Positions 24,294-33,418 are shown, counted from the stretch's first letter. The stretch is DNA of 64,000 bases from Actinomycetospora termitidis (GCF_030286555.1 NZ_JASVWF010000002.1:310001-374000), one strand, 5' to 3'. Numbers and translations are program-made. Notes: generated by a model not told the origin, from the letters alone.

Positions 24294-25702
24294 CGCAGGT
24301 CCAGCAGGCGCTTGACCTTGCCCTCGCCGCCGAGCCCGGTCAGCGGGGCGAGGGAGGCCGCCGGGACGATCTCGACGTCGACCGCCACCCCGAACGCGGT
24401 GTGCAACAGGCCGCGCATGTCGGCCTCGAGGTCGTGGGCACCGGCCCTGTCGCGCCCCTCGATCTGCACCCGCATGCGCTCGCGGGAGGCGAGGCCCTCC
24501 CCGACGGTCTCGACGACGCACAGGAACTCCCCGGTGGTGCGAGGGTCGCCCGCGACCACGTCCTGCGCGGAGCGCGGGTAGACGCTCGTGGCCCGCAGCT
24601 TGACCATCTCGTCGGACCGGCCGAGGAACCCGGAGAGCTTCGTCGTGCGTAGCCCGCAGCCGCAGACGCCGCGCCGGCTCGTCCGCATCAGGTCCTTGAG
24701 GTCGTAGCGGATGATCGGCGGGACCGAGCGGTGCAGGCTCGTCACGACCAGGTTGCCGGGTTCGCCGACGTCGAGGATCTCGCCCGTCTCCCGGTCGGCG
24801 ACCTCGAGGAGCGCGGTGTCGTCGTTGACGTGCAGGGCGTCGTGCGCGGCGCACTCGAAGCCGACCAGGCCGACCTCGTGGGTGCCGTAGTTGTCGTACA
24901 CCTCCGCTCCCCACGCCTCGGAGAGGAGCTTGCGCAGGTGTCCCTCCTCGTCCACGCCGAGGTAGGTGTGGATGAAGCGGGTGCGCAGATCGGCGGCGAG
25001 GTCGATGCCCTCCCGGATCGCGGTCTCGGCCAGGATCTTCATGTACTCGCCGAACGCGACCCAGCCGGCGGTGCCCCACTCCCGGGCCAGCTCGAGCTGC
25101 CGCGTCGACGACGTCACGACGCCGGAACCGGTCGTCAGGGGGACCAGCCCGCACCAGTTCATCGCGGCGGTGGACGAGCACCACGCCGTGTTGGCGAGAC
25201 TGTTGGTGAGGGTGATCTGCAGGACGTCCCCGACCTCGGCGCCCTGCGCATGGAAGGCTCGGGCGAACTGGATGGCCTGGACCTCCCAGGCGACCGGGTC
25301 GAACAGCGTCGGGCGGGGGAGACCGGACGTGCCCCCGCTCGACTGGATCTTCAGCGGGGTGGCCATGGCCTTCAGGGCGAAGTTCTGGTGCGACCCGAAC
25401 GGCGGCTCGTCGGCGATGCTCGCCTTGAGATCCTCGCTGGTGAAGGTCGGGATGCGCTCGATGTCCGGCAGGCCGCGGATGTCGCCGGGCTCGAGGCCGG
25501 CGGCGCTCCACCGGTCCCGGTAGAACGGGATCTCCCACGCCTCCTGCACGCGGGCCAGGAAGCGGCGCTCCTGCAACTCGCGGAGCCCGTCGTCGGACAG
25601 GGCGGACATGGCGTCGGAGAACGCGGGCGGCGGCGGGTAGTCCTCGACGAAGCGCGGCCAGTCGATGCTGGACCAGTAGTAGGGGATCGGTCGTGTGGTC
25701 AC
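24290..25702 (-). CDS. Phenylacetate-CoA ligase-like AMP-forming CoA ligase
   Basis: A 470-residue adenylating enzyme of the PaaK family. Seen: the P-loop-like SSGGTSGLPRP near residues 112-122, YDNYGTHEVG near 240-250 (the ATP-binding YGxTE equivalent), YDLKDL near 318, and the C-terminal GKVKRLLDL with the catalytic Lys. It would activate a carboxylic acid, probably aromatic or alicyclic, to its CoA thioester, feeding the dehydrogenase, SDR and thiolase of the same operon. GTG start has AGGAG seven bases upstream. It lies 14 bases after the acyl-CoA dehydrogenase stop. Confidence 0.92.
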   Translation of the reverse strand: MTTRPIPYYWSSIDWPRFVEDYPPPPAFSDAMSALSDDGLRELQERRFLARVQEAWEIPFYRDRWSAAGLEPGDIRGLPDIERIPTFTSEDLKASIADEPPFGSHQNFALKAMATPLKIQSSGGTSGLPRPTLFDPVAWEVQAIQFARAFHAQGAEVGDVLQITLTNSLANTAWCSSTAAMNWCGLVPLTTGSGVVTSSTRQLELAREWGTAGWVAFGEYMKILAETAIREGIDLAADLRTRFIHTYLGVDEEGHLRKLLSEAWGAEVYDNYGTHEVGLVGFECAAHDALHVNDDTALLEVADRETGEILDVGEPGNLVVTSLHRSVPPIIRYDLKDLMRTSRRGVCGCGLRTTKLSGFLGRSDEMVKLRATSVYPRSAQDVVAGDPRTTGEFLCVVETVGEGLASRERMRVQIEGRDRAGAHDLEADMRGLLHTAFGVAVDVEIVPAASLAPLTGLGGEGKVKRLLDLR

Positions 25703-25716
25703 GTCGGGCTCCTGGT

Positions 25717-27486
25717 TCACAGGCAGCGTGGATCGAGGTCCAGCGCGGTGCGGTCGTGGCTGGCGAGCAGGTCGAGCGGTGCGGACACCTTCGGCAGCTC
25801 GTGGCGGAAGAAGTACTGCGCCGCGGCCCGCTTGCCGTCGTAGAACCGGCCCTCGCGCCCGTGCGCGGCGATGGCGAGCTCCAGCCAGATCCAGGCGACG
25901 ACGATGTGGCCGGCAGCCTCGAGGTAAAGCGTGGCGTTGGCGAGGCCCGCGGTGGCGTGCTCCGGCTCGGTGACGAGGAAGGTGACGTGGCTCAGGTGGG
26001 TCAGCGCATCGTCGAGGGCCTCGGCGTATTCGGCCAGCGCGTCGATCCGCGCCGCCTCGGCGACGGTCGCGCGGATCGCGGCCGCGAGCTCGGCGAAGGC
26101 GCCGTCGGTCACCACCTTCCGGCCGAGGAGGTCCAGGGCCTGGATGCCGTGCGTGCCCTCGTGGATCGGGTTGAGGCGGTTGTCGCGCCAGTGCTGCTCC
26201 ACGTCGAACTCGCGGCTGTAGCCGTAGCCGCCGTGGACCTGGATCGCGAGGGAGTTCGCCTCGAGGCACCACTGCGACGGCCAGCTCTTCGCGATCGGCG
26301 TCAGGAGGTCGAGCAGCAGGCCGAGCCGGCGCCGCTGCCGGTCGTCGGTGACGGTCCGGAGCCGGTCGACGAGCATCGCGCACCGCAGCACGAGCGCGAG
26401 GCCGCCCTCGACGTAGGCCTTCTGCGCCAGCAGCATCCGGCGGACGTCGGGGTGGGCGGTCAGGGGGACCGGCGGCGACGTCGGGTCCCGGTCGGTGAGC
26501 GACCGGCCCTGCGTGCGCACGGCCGCGTACTCGAGCGACTTCCGGTAGCCGGCCTGCCCGACGGCGGCCGCGACGAGCCCGACACCGATCCGCGCCTCGT
26601 TCATCATGTGGAACATCTGGGCCAGGCCCCGACCCTCCTCGCCCACGAGGTACCCGACGGCGCCGGGCTCGGGCGTCGGCGCGTGGGTGCCGTCGCCGAA
26701 GGCGAGCACCGCGTTCGTCGTGCCCCGCGTGCCCGTCTTGTGGTTGAGCGAGGTCAGGACGACGTCGTTGCGGCGGCGGTCCGGCAGGTACTTCGGGACG
26801 GCGAGCAACGAGAGCCCGCGGACGCCGGCGGGCGCTCCCGGGGTGCGCGCCAGGACGAGGTGGACGATGTCGCCGAGCCCGTGGTCGCCGGCGGAGATCC
26901 ACATCTTCGTCCCGACGACGCGGTACGTCCCGTCCGGGCAGCGGGTCGCGCGGGTGGTGACGTCGGCGAGTGAGGACCCGGCCTCGGGCTCGCTCAGGCA
27001 CATCGTCCCGAAGGTCTCGCCGGCGAGCATCGGCCGCACCCAGGCGTCGACCTGCTCGGGGCTGCCGTGCGCGACCAGGAGGTTGGCCGCGGCGATCGTC
27101 AGGAACGCGTAGCCGGTGGTCGCGGTGTTGGCCGCCTGGAACCAGGCCATGCACGCCTGGAAGACGGTGAGCGGGAGCTGCATCCCGCCGACCGAGCCGT
27201 CGAACTGGGCCGCGAGGAGGTCGGCCTTCGCGAACGCCGCGAGGGCGGCCCCGGTCTCGGCCGGGAGCGTCACCGTCCCGTCGTCGGCGATCCGCGGCTC
27301 CTCGGTGTCGCCGAGCCGGTTGGACGGCGCGAAGTACGTCGTGGCCAGGTCCTCGCTCAGTTCGAGTAGCGCCGCGAAGGTCTCCCGCGAGTGCTCCGCG
27401 AAGTACTCGTGCTCGGTCAGCGCCGTGACGTCGAGCCACTCGAACAGCAGGAACTCCAGGTCCCGCCGGTTCATCACCGCGGTCAT
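25717..27486 (-). CDS. Acyl-CoA dehydrogenase, long form with C-terminal extension
   Basis: A 589-residue flavoprotein, longer than the usual 380, matching the DUF-extended (FadE5-like) dehydrogenases. Seen: SEPEAGSSLADVTTRA near residues 164-179 (FAD-binding), KMWISAGDH near 192, MFHMMNEARIGVG near 295, and the IHEGTHGIQALDLLG near 433 holding the catalytic Glu region. It would introduce a double bond in the acyl-CoA made by the ligase. ATG start fixed by an ATGA overlap with the thiolase stop. N-terminal MTAVMNRRDLEFLLFEWL matches the family's usual start. Confidence 0.93.
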   Translation of the reverse strand: MTAVMNRRDLEFLLFEWLDVTALTEHEYFAEHSRETFAALLELSEDLATTYFAPSNRLGDTEEPRIADDGTVTLPAETGAALAAFAKADLLAAQFDGSVGGMQLPLTVFQACMAWFQAANTATTGYAFLTIAAANLLVAHGSPEQVDAWVRPMLAGETFGTMCLSEPEAGSSLADVTTRATRCPDGTYRVVGTKMWISAGDHGLGDIVHLVLARTPGAPAGVRGLSLLAVPKYLPDRRRNDVVLTSLNHKTGTRGTTNAVLAFGDGTHAPTPEPGAVGYLVGEEGRGLAQMFHMMNEARIGVGLVAAAVGQAGYRKSLEYAAVRTQGRSLTDRDPTSPPVPLTAHPDVRRMLLAQKAYVEGGLALVLRCAMLVDRLRTVTDDRQRRRLGLLLDLLTPIAKSWPSQWCLEANSLAIQVHGGYGYSREFDVEQHWRDNRLNPIHEGTHGIQALDLLGRKVVTDGAFAELAAAIRATVAEAARIDALAEYAEALDDALTHLSHVTFLVTEPEHATAGLANATLYLEAAGHIVVAWIWLELAIAAHGREGRFYDGKRAAAQYFFRHELPKVSAPLDLLASHDRTALDLDPRCL

Positions 27487-28700
27487 CGGAGCCGCTCGAT
27501 CACCATGGCCATGCCCTGGCCGCCGCCGACACACATGGTCTCGAGCCCGACCTCGCCGTCGTGGGCGTCGAGGTTGTTGAGCAGGGACGCCGTGATGCGG
27601 GCGCCTGTCATGCCGAACGGGTGGCCCAGCGCGATGGCGCCGCCGGAGACGTTCAGCCGGTCCTCGTCGATCCCGAGCGCACGGGCGGAGCCCAGGACCT
27701 GGACCGCGAAGGCCTCGTTGATCTCGACGAGGTCGACGTCGGCGACGGACATGCCGGCGAGGGCCAGGGCCCGGCGGGACGCCTCGACGGGGCCGAGTCC
27801 CATGATCTCGGGGGAGAGCCCGGAGACGGCGGTCGAGACGATGCGGGCGAGCGGCCGGATCCCGAGCTCGCGGGCCCGGGTGTCCGACATGACCACCAGC
27901 GCCGCCGCGCCGTCGTTCAGCGGGCACGAGTTCCCCGCGGTCACCGTCCCGTCCACCCGGAACACCGGCTTCAGGGCGGCGACCTTCTCCACCGTCGTCC
28001 CGGCCCGCGGGCCGTCGTCGGCAGTGACCGTCCGGCCGTCCGGCGTCGTGACCGGGGTGATCTCTCGCGTGAAATGGCCCCGCGCGATCGCCTCCTCGGC
28101 GCGGTTCTGCGAGCGCACGGCCCACCGGTCCTGCTCGTCCCGGCCGATGCCGGTGTGCGAGGCGACGTTCTCGGCGGTCTGACCCATGGAGATGTAGGCG
28201 TCGGGCAGCAGTCCGGCCGCGCGCGGGTCGGTCCAGGGCGGGTTCTCCTCGGCCGCCCGCACGGTCCGCTCCTGCGCCTCGTCGAAGCGCGGGTTCTGCG
28301 TGCCCGGGAGCGAGTCGGAGGTGCCGTTCGCGAAGCGGGAGACGGTCTCGACGCCGGCCGAGACGAAGGCGTGCCCCTCGCCCGCCTTGATCGCGTGGAA
28401 CGCCATCCGGGTCGTCTGCAGCGACGAGGCGCAGTACCTGGTGACGGTGGTGCCGGGCAGGTGGTCGTGGCCGAGGGCGACCGCGACGATCCGGGCCATG
28501 TTGAAGCCCTGCTCACCGCCGGGGTTGCCGCAGCCGAGCATCAGGTCGTCGACCTGCTCCGGGTCCAGTTCGGGAACGCCGTCGAGGGCGGCCCGGACCA
28601 TCTGCGCGGTGAGCTCGTCGGGCCGCATCGTCGCGAGCGAGCCCTTCACCGCGCGCCCGATCGGCGAGCGGACCGCGGACACGATGACCGCTTCCGTCAT
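27483..28700 (-). CDS. Thiolase family protein (acetyl-CoA acyltransferase)
   Basis: A 405-residue thiolase. Seen: TRYCASSLQTT near residues 86-96 with the acylated Cys (position about 89), NEAFAVQ near 337-343, GHPFGMTGAR near 367-376 with catalytic His, and CVGGGQG near 395-401 with the second Cys. It cleaves a 3-oxoacyl-CoA with CoA, releasing acetyl-CoA or a substituted acyl-CoA. The start is 2 bases beyond the MBL hydrolase stop and the stop overlaps the dehydrogenase start, so it is tightly coupled in the operon. Confidence 0.95.
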   Translation of the reverse strand: MTEAVIVSAVRSPIGRAVKGSLATMRPDELTAQMVRAALDGVPELDPEQVDDLMLGCGNPGGEQGFNMARIVAVALGHDHLPGTTVTRYCASSLQTTRMAFHAIKAGEGHAFVSAGVETVSRFANGTSDSLPGTQNPRFDEAQERTVRAAEENPPWTDPRAAGLLPDAYISMGQTAENVASHTGIGRDEQDRWAVRSQNRAEEAIARGHFTREITPVTTPDGRTVTADDGPRAGTTVEKVAALKPVFRVDGTVTAGNSCPLNDGAAALVVMSDTRARELGIRPLARIVSTAVSGLSPEIMGLGPVEASRRALALAGMSVADVDLVEINEAFAVQVLGSARALGIDEDRLNVSGGAIALGHPFGMTGARITASLLNNLDAHDGEVGLETMCVGGGQGMAMVIERLR

Positions 28701-28702
28701 GG

Positions 28703-29629
28703 TCAGCTCCCCTGGACCGGCGCGAAGCGGAAGGCCTCGCCGTCGGGAACGACGTGGCCACCGGCCGGGCCGCTGAAGTGGGTGCCGAGGACCAGGGTCG
28801 GGGTGTCCACGACCGACTCCAGGAACGCGGTGCGGCTCCGCGCGGACAGCTCGCGGTCCCAGTCGCCGCGCGAGCTCCACGCCGGGCGGGCCAGCTGGAT
28901 CGGGTGGTGGATGAAGTCGCCGGTGACCACGCCGACCTCGCCGCCGGACTCCAGCCGCACGCTGTGGTGGGCCTTGGTGTGCCCGGGTGTCGACGCGTAG
29001 CGCACCCCGGGCGTGACCTCGTGGTCGGAATCGACGAGGTCGACGAGACCGGCGTCGAGGCACGGCTGGATGGACTCGGCGAACACCAGCCGGGTCTGCA
29101 CGTGGATGTCGGGGTTCGCGCCCTCGTAGACGACGGCGTGCGAGAGGTCCGAGGTGGTGCTCTCGCCCTCGGCGAGCCCGCGGTGGTACTCGAACTCCTC
29201 GCGCACGTAGGTGTAGCGAGCGTTCGGGAACGTCGGGCGCCACGCCCCGTCGTCGAGCACGGTGTTCCAGCCGACGTGGTCGAGGTGCAGGTGGGTGGCC
29301 AGGACGACGTCGATGTCCTCGGGCCGGTAGCCCGCCTCGGCGAGCCGCTCGAGGAACGGGTTGTCGAGCCCGCCCCAGTTCGGGATCAGCGGCAGGTTCT
29401 TGTGGTTGCCGCACCCGGCGTCGACCAGGACGCGTGCCTCCGGCGTCTCGACGACGAAGGCGTGCAGGCTCCACAGGGTCTGGCCGGCGTCGTTCGCGTA
29501 GTGCGGGTGCAGCCAGTCGATGGCGTTGACCGCGTCGGGGGTGGCCTCCTCGATCAGCCCGTCGAGCTCGCCCGGCTCGACGGGCATCTCCAGGATCTGG
29601 CTGACGACGATGTCGCCGAGCTTCCACAT
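28703..29629 (-). CDS. MBL-fold metallo-hydrolase
   Basis: A 308-residue metallo-beta-lactamase-fold hydrolase. Seen: THLHLDHVGWN near residues 111-121 (the HxHxDH zinc motif), PGHTKAHHS near 215-223 and TGDFIHHP near 236-243 with the bridging Asp, plus a late THFSGPAGGH. Related proteins act as lactonases or as ring-opening hydrolases in alicyclic degradation. ATG start has GGAGG upstream. It sits between the OYE-like flavoprotein and the thiolase in the operon, so a cyclic intermediate is a likely substrate (inference). Confidence 0.92.
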   Translation of the reverse strand: MWKLGDIVVSQILEMPVEPGELDGLIEEATPDAVNAIDWLHPHYANDAGQTLWSLHAFVVETPEARVLVDAGCGNHKNLPLIPNWGGLDNPFLERLAEAGYRPEDIDVVLATHLHLDHVGWNTVLDDGAWRPTFPNARYTYVREEFEYHRGLAEGESTTSDLSHAVVYEGANPDIHVQTRLVFAESIQPCLDAGLVDLVDSDHEVTPGVRYASTPGHTKAHHSVRLESGGEVGVVTGDFIHHPIQLARPAWSSRGDWDRELSARSRTAFLESVVDTPTLVLGTHFSGPAGGHVVPDGEAFRFAPVQGS

Positions 29630-29657
29630 GGGTGCCTCCTGTGCAGGTGGGTGGGGT

Positions 29658-31646
29658 TCAGATCCCGCGGCCGGCCATCTCGCCCTCGTAGATCGCCTCG
29701 TCGACCCGGCGGGGCGCGACGCAGTCGCCGATCTGCGTGACGGGCCAGCGCGCCCGCAGGCCCTCGACCAGGGACTCCTCGGGGTCGCGCATGGCGACGG
29801 TGACGATCGAGTCGACGGGCACGATCCGCTGTGCCCCGTCCCAGATGCGCCCGACCACCGCGCCCTCGGGAGTCACCGCGAAGACGGCGTGCTGCGGGCT
29901 GAGGACGACGCCGGCGGCGTGCAGGCGCGGGTAGACGTGCGCGATGTCCAGGTTCATCAGCGTGTTGTCGCCGATGGTCAGGCGCGTGCTCACGATCTCG
30001 ACGCTCCGGCCCTCGCCCGCGAGCTTCTCCGCGAGTCCCATGGCCAGGTACTCGCCGGTGTCGTCGATGATCAGCACCCGCTGCCCCGCGCGGTCGCTGT
30101 CGACGATCGCGGTGATCGGGTCGAGCGCGACGGTGTGCTCCAGGCCGGGGATGCCGCCGTGGTTGCCGACGGCCGCCAGGTAGCCGTCGGTGCGCCAGGA
30201 CGAGCCGGTGGCGACGACGACGTGGTCGGGCTCCTCCGCCGCGACGCTCTCCACCGACGCCGTCGTCCCGAGCCGGACGTCGACCTTGTACTTGTCGAGC
30301 GTGCGCTCCATGTCGGTGACCGTCGCCGCCCAGCGCCCGCGCGTCGGGAGCTGCGCGGCGTAGCGGATCTGCCCGCCGAGCCGATCGCTGCGCTCGAGGA
30401 GGACGACCCGGTGGCCGCGCTGCGCCGCGGTCTCCGCGGCGCGCATCCCGGCCGGTCCGCCACCCACGACGACCACGGTGCGGGGCTCGACGGCGGGCTG
30501 GAGGGTCCCGAGGCCGAGCTCGGCCTCGCGTCCCGCCGACGGGTTCTGGGTGCAGGTCAGCGACCAGCCCTTGGCCATGCGGTTGAAGCAGCCCTGGTTG
30601 CCGCCCACGCAGTGACGGATCTCGTCCTCGCGCCCGGTGAGGGCCTTCGTGACGAGGTGCGGGTCGGCGATGTGCGCGCGGGTCATCGCGACGAGGTCGG
30701 CGTCGCCGCGCTCGACGATGCCGTTCGCGGTGCTCAGTTCGGCGATGCCGTTCGCCGTGATCACGGGCTTGTCGACGACCGACTTCGCACGGACGGCCAG
30801 GTCCACCAGCGGGGTCCCGGGGATGCTCATCGGCGAGACCGTGTAGTGGAACGAGGCGGCCGCCCCGCCGCTGACGCTGAAGTAGTCGAACAGCCCGGAG
30901 GCGTCGAGCGTGCGGAGGATGCGCTCGCCCTCGTCCGGGTCGATGCCTCCCGCCACGAACTCGTCGAGCGAGAGCCGCACGCCGACCGCGAACGAGGGAC
31001 CGGTGACGTCCCGGACCGCCCGCGCGCACTCGATCACGAGGCGGCAGCGGTTCTCGGTGGAGCCGCCGTAGGCATCGGTGCGCCGATTGGTGAGCGGCGA
31101 CAGGAAACTGCACAGCAGATAGCCGTGGGCGGCGTGGATCTCCGCGCCGTCCATTCCGGCGACCTCGGCGTTCCGGGCGCTGCGGGCGAATCCGTCGACG
31201 AGCGCCGCGATGTCGTCGTGCGACATCGGGCGCGGAATCTCGCCGTACATCGAGGACGGGAGCCCCGACGCACTCCAGAGCGCCCGCCAGTTGTCGAGGT
31301 GCATCGTGTTGGTGTCCTCGGCCCCGAAGTGCGAGAGGTCGACGAACACCCGCGCGCCGTGCCGGTGGACGGCCTTCGCCAGGCGCTCGTAGACCGGGAT
31401 GACCTCGGTCGGCCAGCTCTGCAGCGTCCGCAGCATCATGCCGCGGCTCGAGGGGTGGACGACCTGGGCCTCGGTCAGGATCAGCCCGGCGCCGCCCTTC
31501 GCGCGTTCCTCGTAGTAGTCGACGCTCTGCTGCGTCATCAGGTTGTCGCGGCCGTAGGCGAGGGCGTGCGGCGTGACGACCACGCGATTCTTCAGCGTGA
31601 CGGGGCCGATCGAGATCGGCTGCCAGAGGGCTTCGTAGTCGCGCAT
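29658..31646 (-). CDS. 2,4-dienoyl-CoA reductase / OYE-family FMN-FAD oxidoreductase with altered Fe-S motif
   Basis: A 662-residue two-part flavoprotein: N-terminal TIM-barrel OYE domain (TLKNRVVVTPHALAYG near residues 17-32, HAAHGYLLCSFLSPLTNRR near 170-188) and C-terminal FAD/NAD(P)-binding domain (VVVVGGGPAGMRAAETAAQRG near 389-409). FadH-type enzymes have CxxCxxxC-x11-C for a 4Fe-4S cluster; here the segment reads CVGGNQGC near 346-353 with a further Cys in TCTQNP, so the second ligand Cys is Gly. ATG at 31646 chosen over an upstream TTG because GGGGAG lies at proper spacing. First gene of the large operon. Confidence 0.9.
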   Translation of the reverse strand: MRDYEALWQPISIGPVTLKNRVVVTPHALAYGRDNLMTQQSVDYYEERAKGGAGLILTEAQVVHPSSRGMMLRTLQSWPTEVIPVYERLAKAVHRHGARVFVDLSHFGAEDTNTMHLDNWRALWSASGLPSSMYGEIPRPMSHDDIAALVDGFARSARNAEVAGMDGAEIHAAHGYLLCSFLSPLTNRRTDAYGGSTENRCRLVIECARAVRDVTGPSFAVGVRLSLDEFVAGGIDPDEGERILRTLDASGLFDYFSVSGGAAASFHYTVSPMSIPGTPLVDLAVRAKSVVDKPVITANGIAELSTANGIVERGDADLVAMTRAHIADPHLVTKALTGREDEIRHCVGGNQGCFNRMAKGWSLTCTQNPSAGREAELGLGTLQPAVEPRTVVVVGGGPAGMRAAETAAQRGHRVVLLERSDRLGGQIRYAAQLPTRGRWAATVTDMERTLDKYKVDVRLGTTASVESVAAEEPDHVVVATGSSWRTDGYLAAVGNHGGIPGLEHTVALDPITAIVDSDRAGQRVLIIDDTGEYLAMGLAEKLAGEGRSVEIVSTRLTIGDNTLMNLDIAHVYPRLHAAGVVLSPQHAVFAVTPEGAVVGRIWDGAQRIVPVDSIVTVAMRDPEESLVEGLRARWPVTQIGDCVAPRRVDEAIYEGEMAGRGI

Positions 31647-31699
31647 CGTCGCGCTCCCCAAGGTGGAGGTGGTGGATGGGGCTCCGCCCTCTTGCTAAC

Positions 31700-31736
31700 C
31701 GATGAGTTGGATAGCTGAACGAGCGGTAACTCATCG
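31700..31736. promoter_or_regulatory. Perfect inverted repeat CGATGAGTT-N19-AACTCATCG
   Basis: Arms at 31700-31708 and 31728-31736 sit 54 bases upstream of the first gene of the 9.3-kb CoA-catabolic operon. The spacer holds a weaker inner pairing (GTTGGATAGCTGAAC). It is the natural operator candidate for the TetR protein encoded at the operon's far end. The rest of the 31737-31914 gap shows nothing recognisable. Confidence 0.55.
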
Positions 31737-31914
31737 AAATGTAGGGAGCGGCTCACCGACGTGTCAAGGGCCGGTGGCGGGCCGGCGGCGCGCCACGAGC
31801 GGGCACCGAGAGCTGCGACGAGGCCACACGGGCAGCGCTCAATGCCCGGTGATCACGGTCGCCGCGCGGACGTGAGCCGGGCGAGTGCTCCGATCGCCTC
31901 GTCGGGTCCGGTCG

Positions 31915-32763
31915 TCACCGCTCGCGGGGAGCCACGTCCTCGTACACCGGCGGCCGCTTCTCGAACCCGGCGGTGACGGCCTCGATCTGGTTCGGGCTGC
32001 CGATCAGGGCCCCGATCTCGGTCTGCTCGGCGGCGAAGCCGGTGGCGAGGTCGACGCGGCCGGCGAGGTCGAGCAGGCGCTTCGCGGCCCGGACCGCGTG
32101 CGGGCTGCGCGCCGCGATCTCCCGGGCGAGCTCGATCCCGGCGGCGTGGGGGTCCGGCGCGGTGCGGGTGCACAACCCGAGCGCGGCGGCCTCCTCGCCG
32201 TCGACGAACCGGCCGGTCAGCGTCAGCTCCTTCGCGACGTCGCGGCCGACCAGTTCGGGCAGCACCTGCGACCCGGTCATGTCCGGGACGAGCCCCCAGC
32301 GCGTCTCGAGCACCGACAGCCGGGCATCCGGGGCGACGATGCGGATGTCGGCGCCGAGCGCGATCTGCAGTCCGCCGCCGAGCGCGTTGCCGTGGATCGC
32401 GGCGATCACCGGCACCTCGAGCTCGGCCCACACCCACGCCGCCCGCTGACCCGTCGCCCGCGCCGGCCCCGACGTCGGCGGGAGCTGCGCGGACGCCGAG
32501 AGCCGCTCACCGCCCGCCATCGCGCGGAACGAGCCGAAGTCCAGGCCGGCGCAGAAGTCCGGCCCTTCGCCGGAGAGCACCACGACCCGCACCGAGGGGT
32601 CGTGCCGCAGCTGCTCCCCGGTGCGCACGATCGCCTCGAACATCGCGGGATCGAGGGCGTTCCGCTTCTCCGGGCGCGCCAGCCGCACGTCCGCGACGCC
32701 CTCGACGACCTCGACCCGGACCCGCTGCTCGGCGCTCACGCCCCCATGGTGCGCTCCCTGCAT
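31915..32763 (-). CDS. Enoyl-CoA hydratase/isomerase family protein
   Basis: A crotonase-fold enzyme of up to 282 residues. Seen: LARPEKRNALDPAMF near residues 28-42, the first oxyanion segment FCAGLDFGSF near 70-79, HGNALGGGLQIALGADIRI near 118-136 (second oxyanion Gly), and SVLETRWGLVPDMTG with a Glu/Asp pair near 143-158. Substrate hydration or isomerisation cannot be chosen. ATG at 32763 has GGAAG nine bases upstream; a GTG at 32739 would drop eight residues and fits the family's N-terminus as well. Downstream of the SCO gene with 160 bases between. Confidence 0.92.
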   Translation of the reverse strand: MQGAHHGGVSAEQRVRVEVVEGVADVRLARPEKRNALDPAMFEAIVRTGEQLRHDPSVRVVVLSGEGPDFCAGLDFGSFRAMAGGERLSASAQLPPTSGPARATGQRAAWVWAELEVPVIAAIHGNALGGGLQIALGADIRIVAPDARLSVLETRWGLVPDMTGSQVLPELVGRDVAKELTLTGRFVDGEEAAALGLCTRTAPDPHAAGIELAREIAARSPHAVRAAKRLLDLAGRVDLATGFAAEQTEIGALIGSPNQIEAVTAGFEKRPPVYEDVAPRER

Positions 32764-32883
32764 CGTGATCGACTTCCGGGCGGCAGGGTGCCCGCGTGGA
32801 GGGGCACTTCGCCGCCCGGATGTGGATCATGCGCGTCACCCGAGGGCGGCGGCCACCCACGGTGACGGATTTCCTGGCGCCCA

Positions 32884-32910
32884 GTGCCAGCAGTGACGCA
32901 TTGCTGGCAC
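32884..32910 (-). terminator. Hairpin after the SCO gene
   Basis: Perfect stem GTGCCAGCA / TGCTGGCAC with a 9-base loop begins 13 bases after the SCO stop codon read on the minus strand. It lacks a T-run, as many actinobacterial terminators do. It separates the SCO/linalool-dehydratase-like pair from the enoyl-CoA hydratase gene; an operator for the latter is the alternative. Confidence 0.5.
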
Positions 32911-32923
32911 GGGACGTGCAGGC

Positions 32924-33418
32924 TCACGCCGCGAGCGCCGCCTCGAGGTCCGCGGTGAGCGTCTCCTCCTCGGCGGTGTCCGGCCAGTGCCGGACCCACC
33001 GGCCGTCCGGGTCGACCAGGTAGGTCATCGCGGTGTGCGGCACGGCGTAGCCGTCCGGGTCCTCGGGGTCCGCGCGGCGGCGCGCGAACACCCGGAAGGT
33101 CTCCTTGGCCGCCTCGACCTGCTCCGGCGTACCGGTCAACCCCGTGAAGCGCGGGTACGACGTCGTCAGGAAGGCCTTCATGACGTCGGGTGTGTCCCGG
33201 TCGGGGTCGACCGTCACGTAGAGCGGACGCACCCGGTCGACGTCGTCGCCGAGCCCGTCGAGGGCGGCGGTCAGCTTGGTCAGCGCGCGCGGACACACCA
33301 CGCGGCACGAGGTGAAGCCGAACTGCACCAGCAGCCACGAGCCGCGGTAGGTCCCGGCGTCGACGGGTGTGCCGTGATGGTCGACCAGGTCGAACCCGAT
33401 CGCGGTCGGTGCGCTCAC
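32924..33418 (-). CDS. SCO1/SenC-family thioredoxin-fold protein without signal peptide
   Basis: A 164-residue SCO-like protein. Seen: FGFTSCRVVCPRAL near residues 34-47 giving the CxxxC pair, VDPDRDTPDVMKAF near 70-83, and PHTAMTYLVDPDGRWVRHW near 124-142 with the third copper ligand His. SCO proteins normally are membrane-anchored copper chaperones for cytochrome oxidase, but this one begins directly at the fold with no signal or transmembrane segment, so it is predicted cytosolic. GTG start fixed by GTGA overlap with the linalool dehydratase-like gene. A thiol-redox role for that partner is my inference. Confidence 0.87.
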   Translation of the reverse strand: MSAPTAIGFDLVDHHGTPVDAGTYRGSWLLVQFGFTSCRVVCPRALTKLTAALDGLGDDVDRVRPLYVTVDPDRDTPDVMKAFLTTSYPRFTGLTGTPEQVEAAKETFRVFARRRADPEDPDGYAVPHTAMTYLVDPDGRWVRHWPDTAEEETLTADLEAALAA

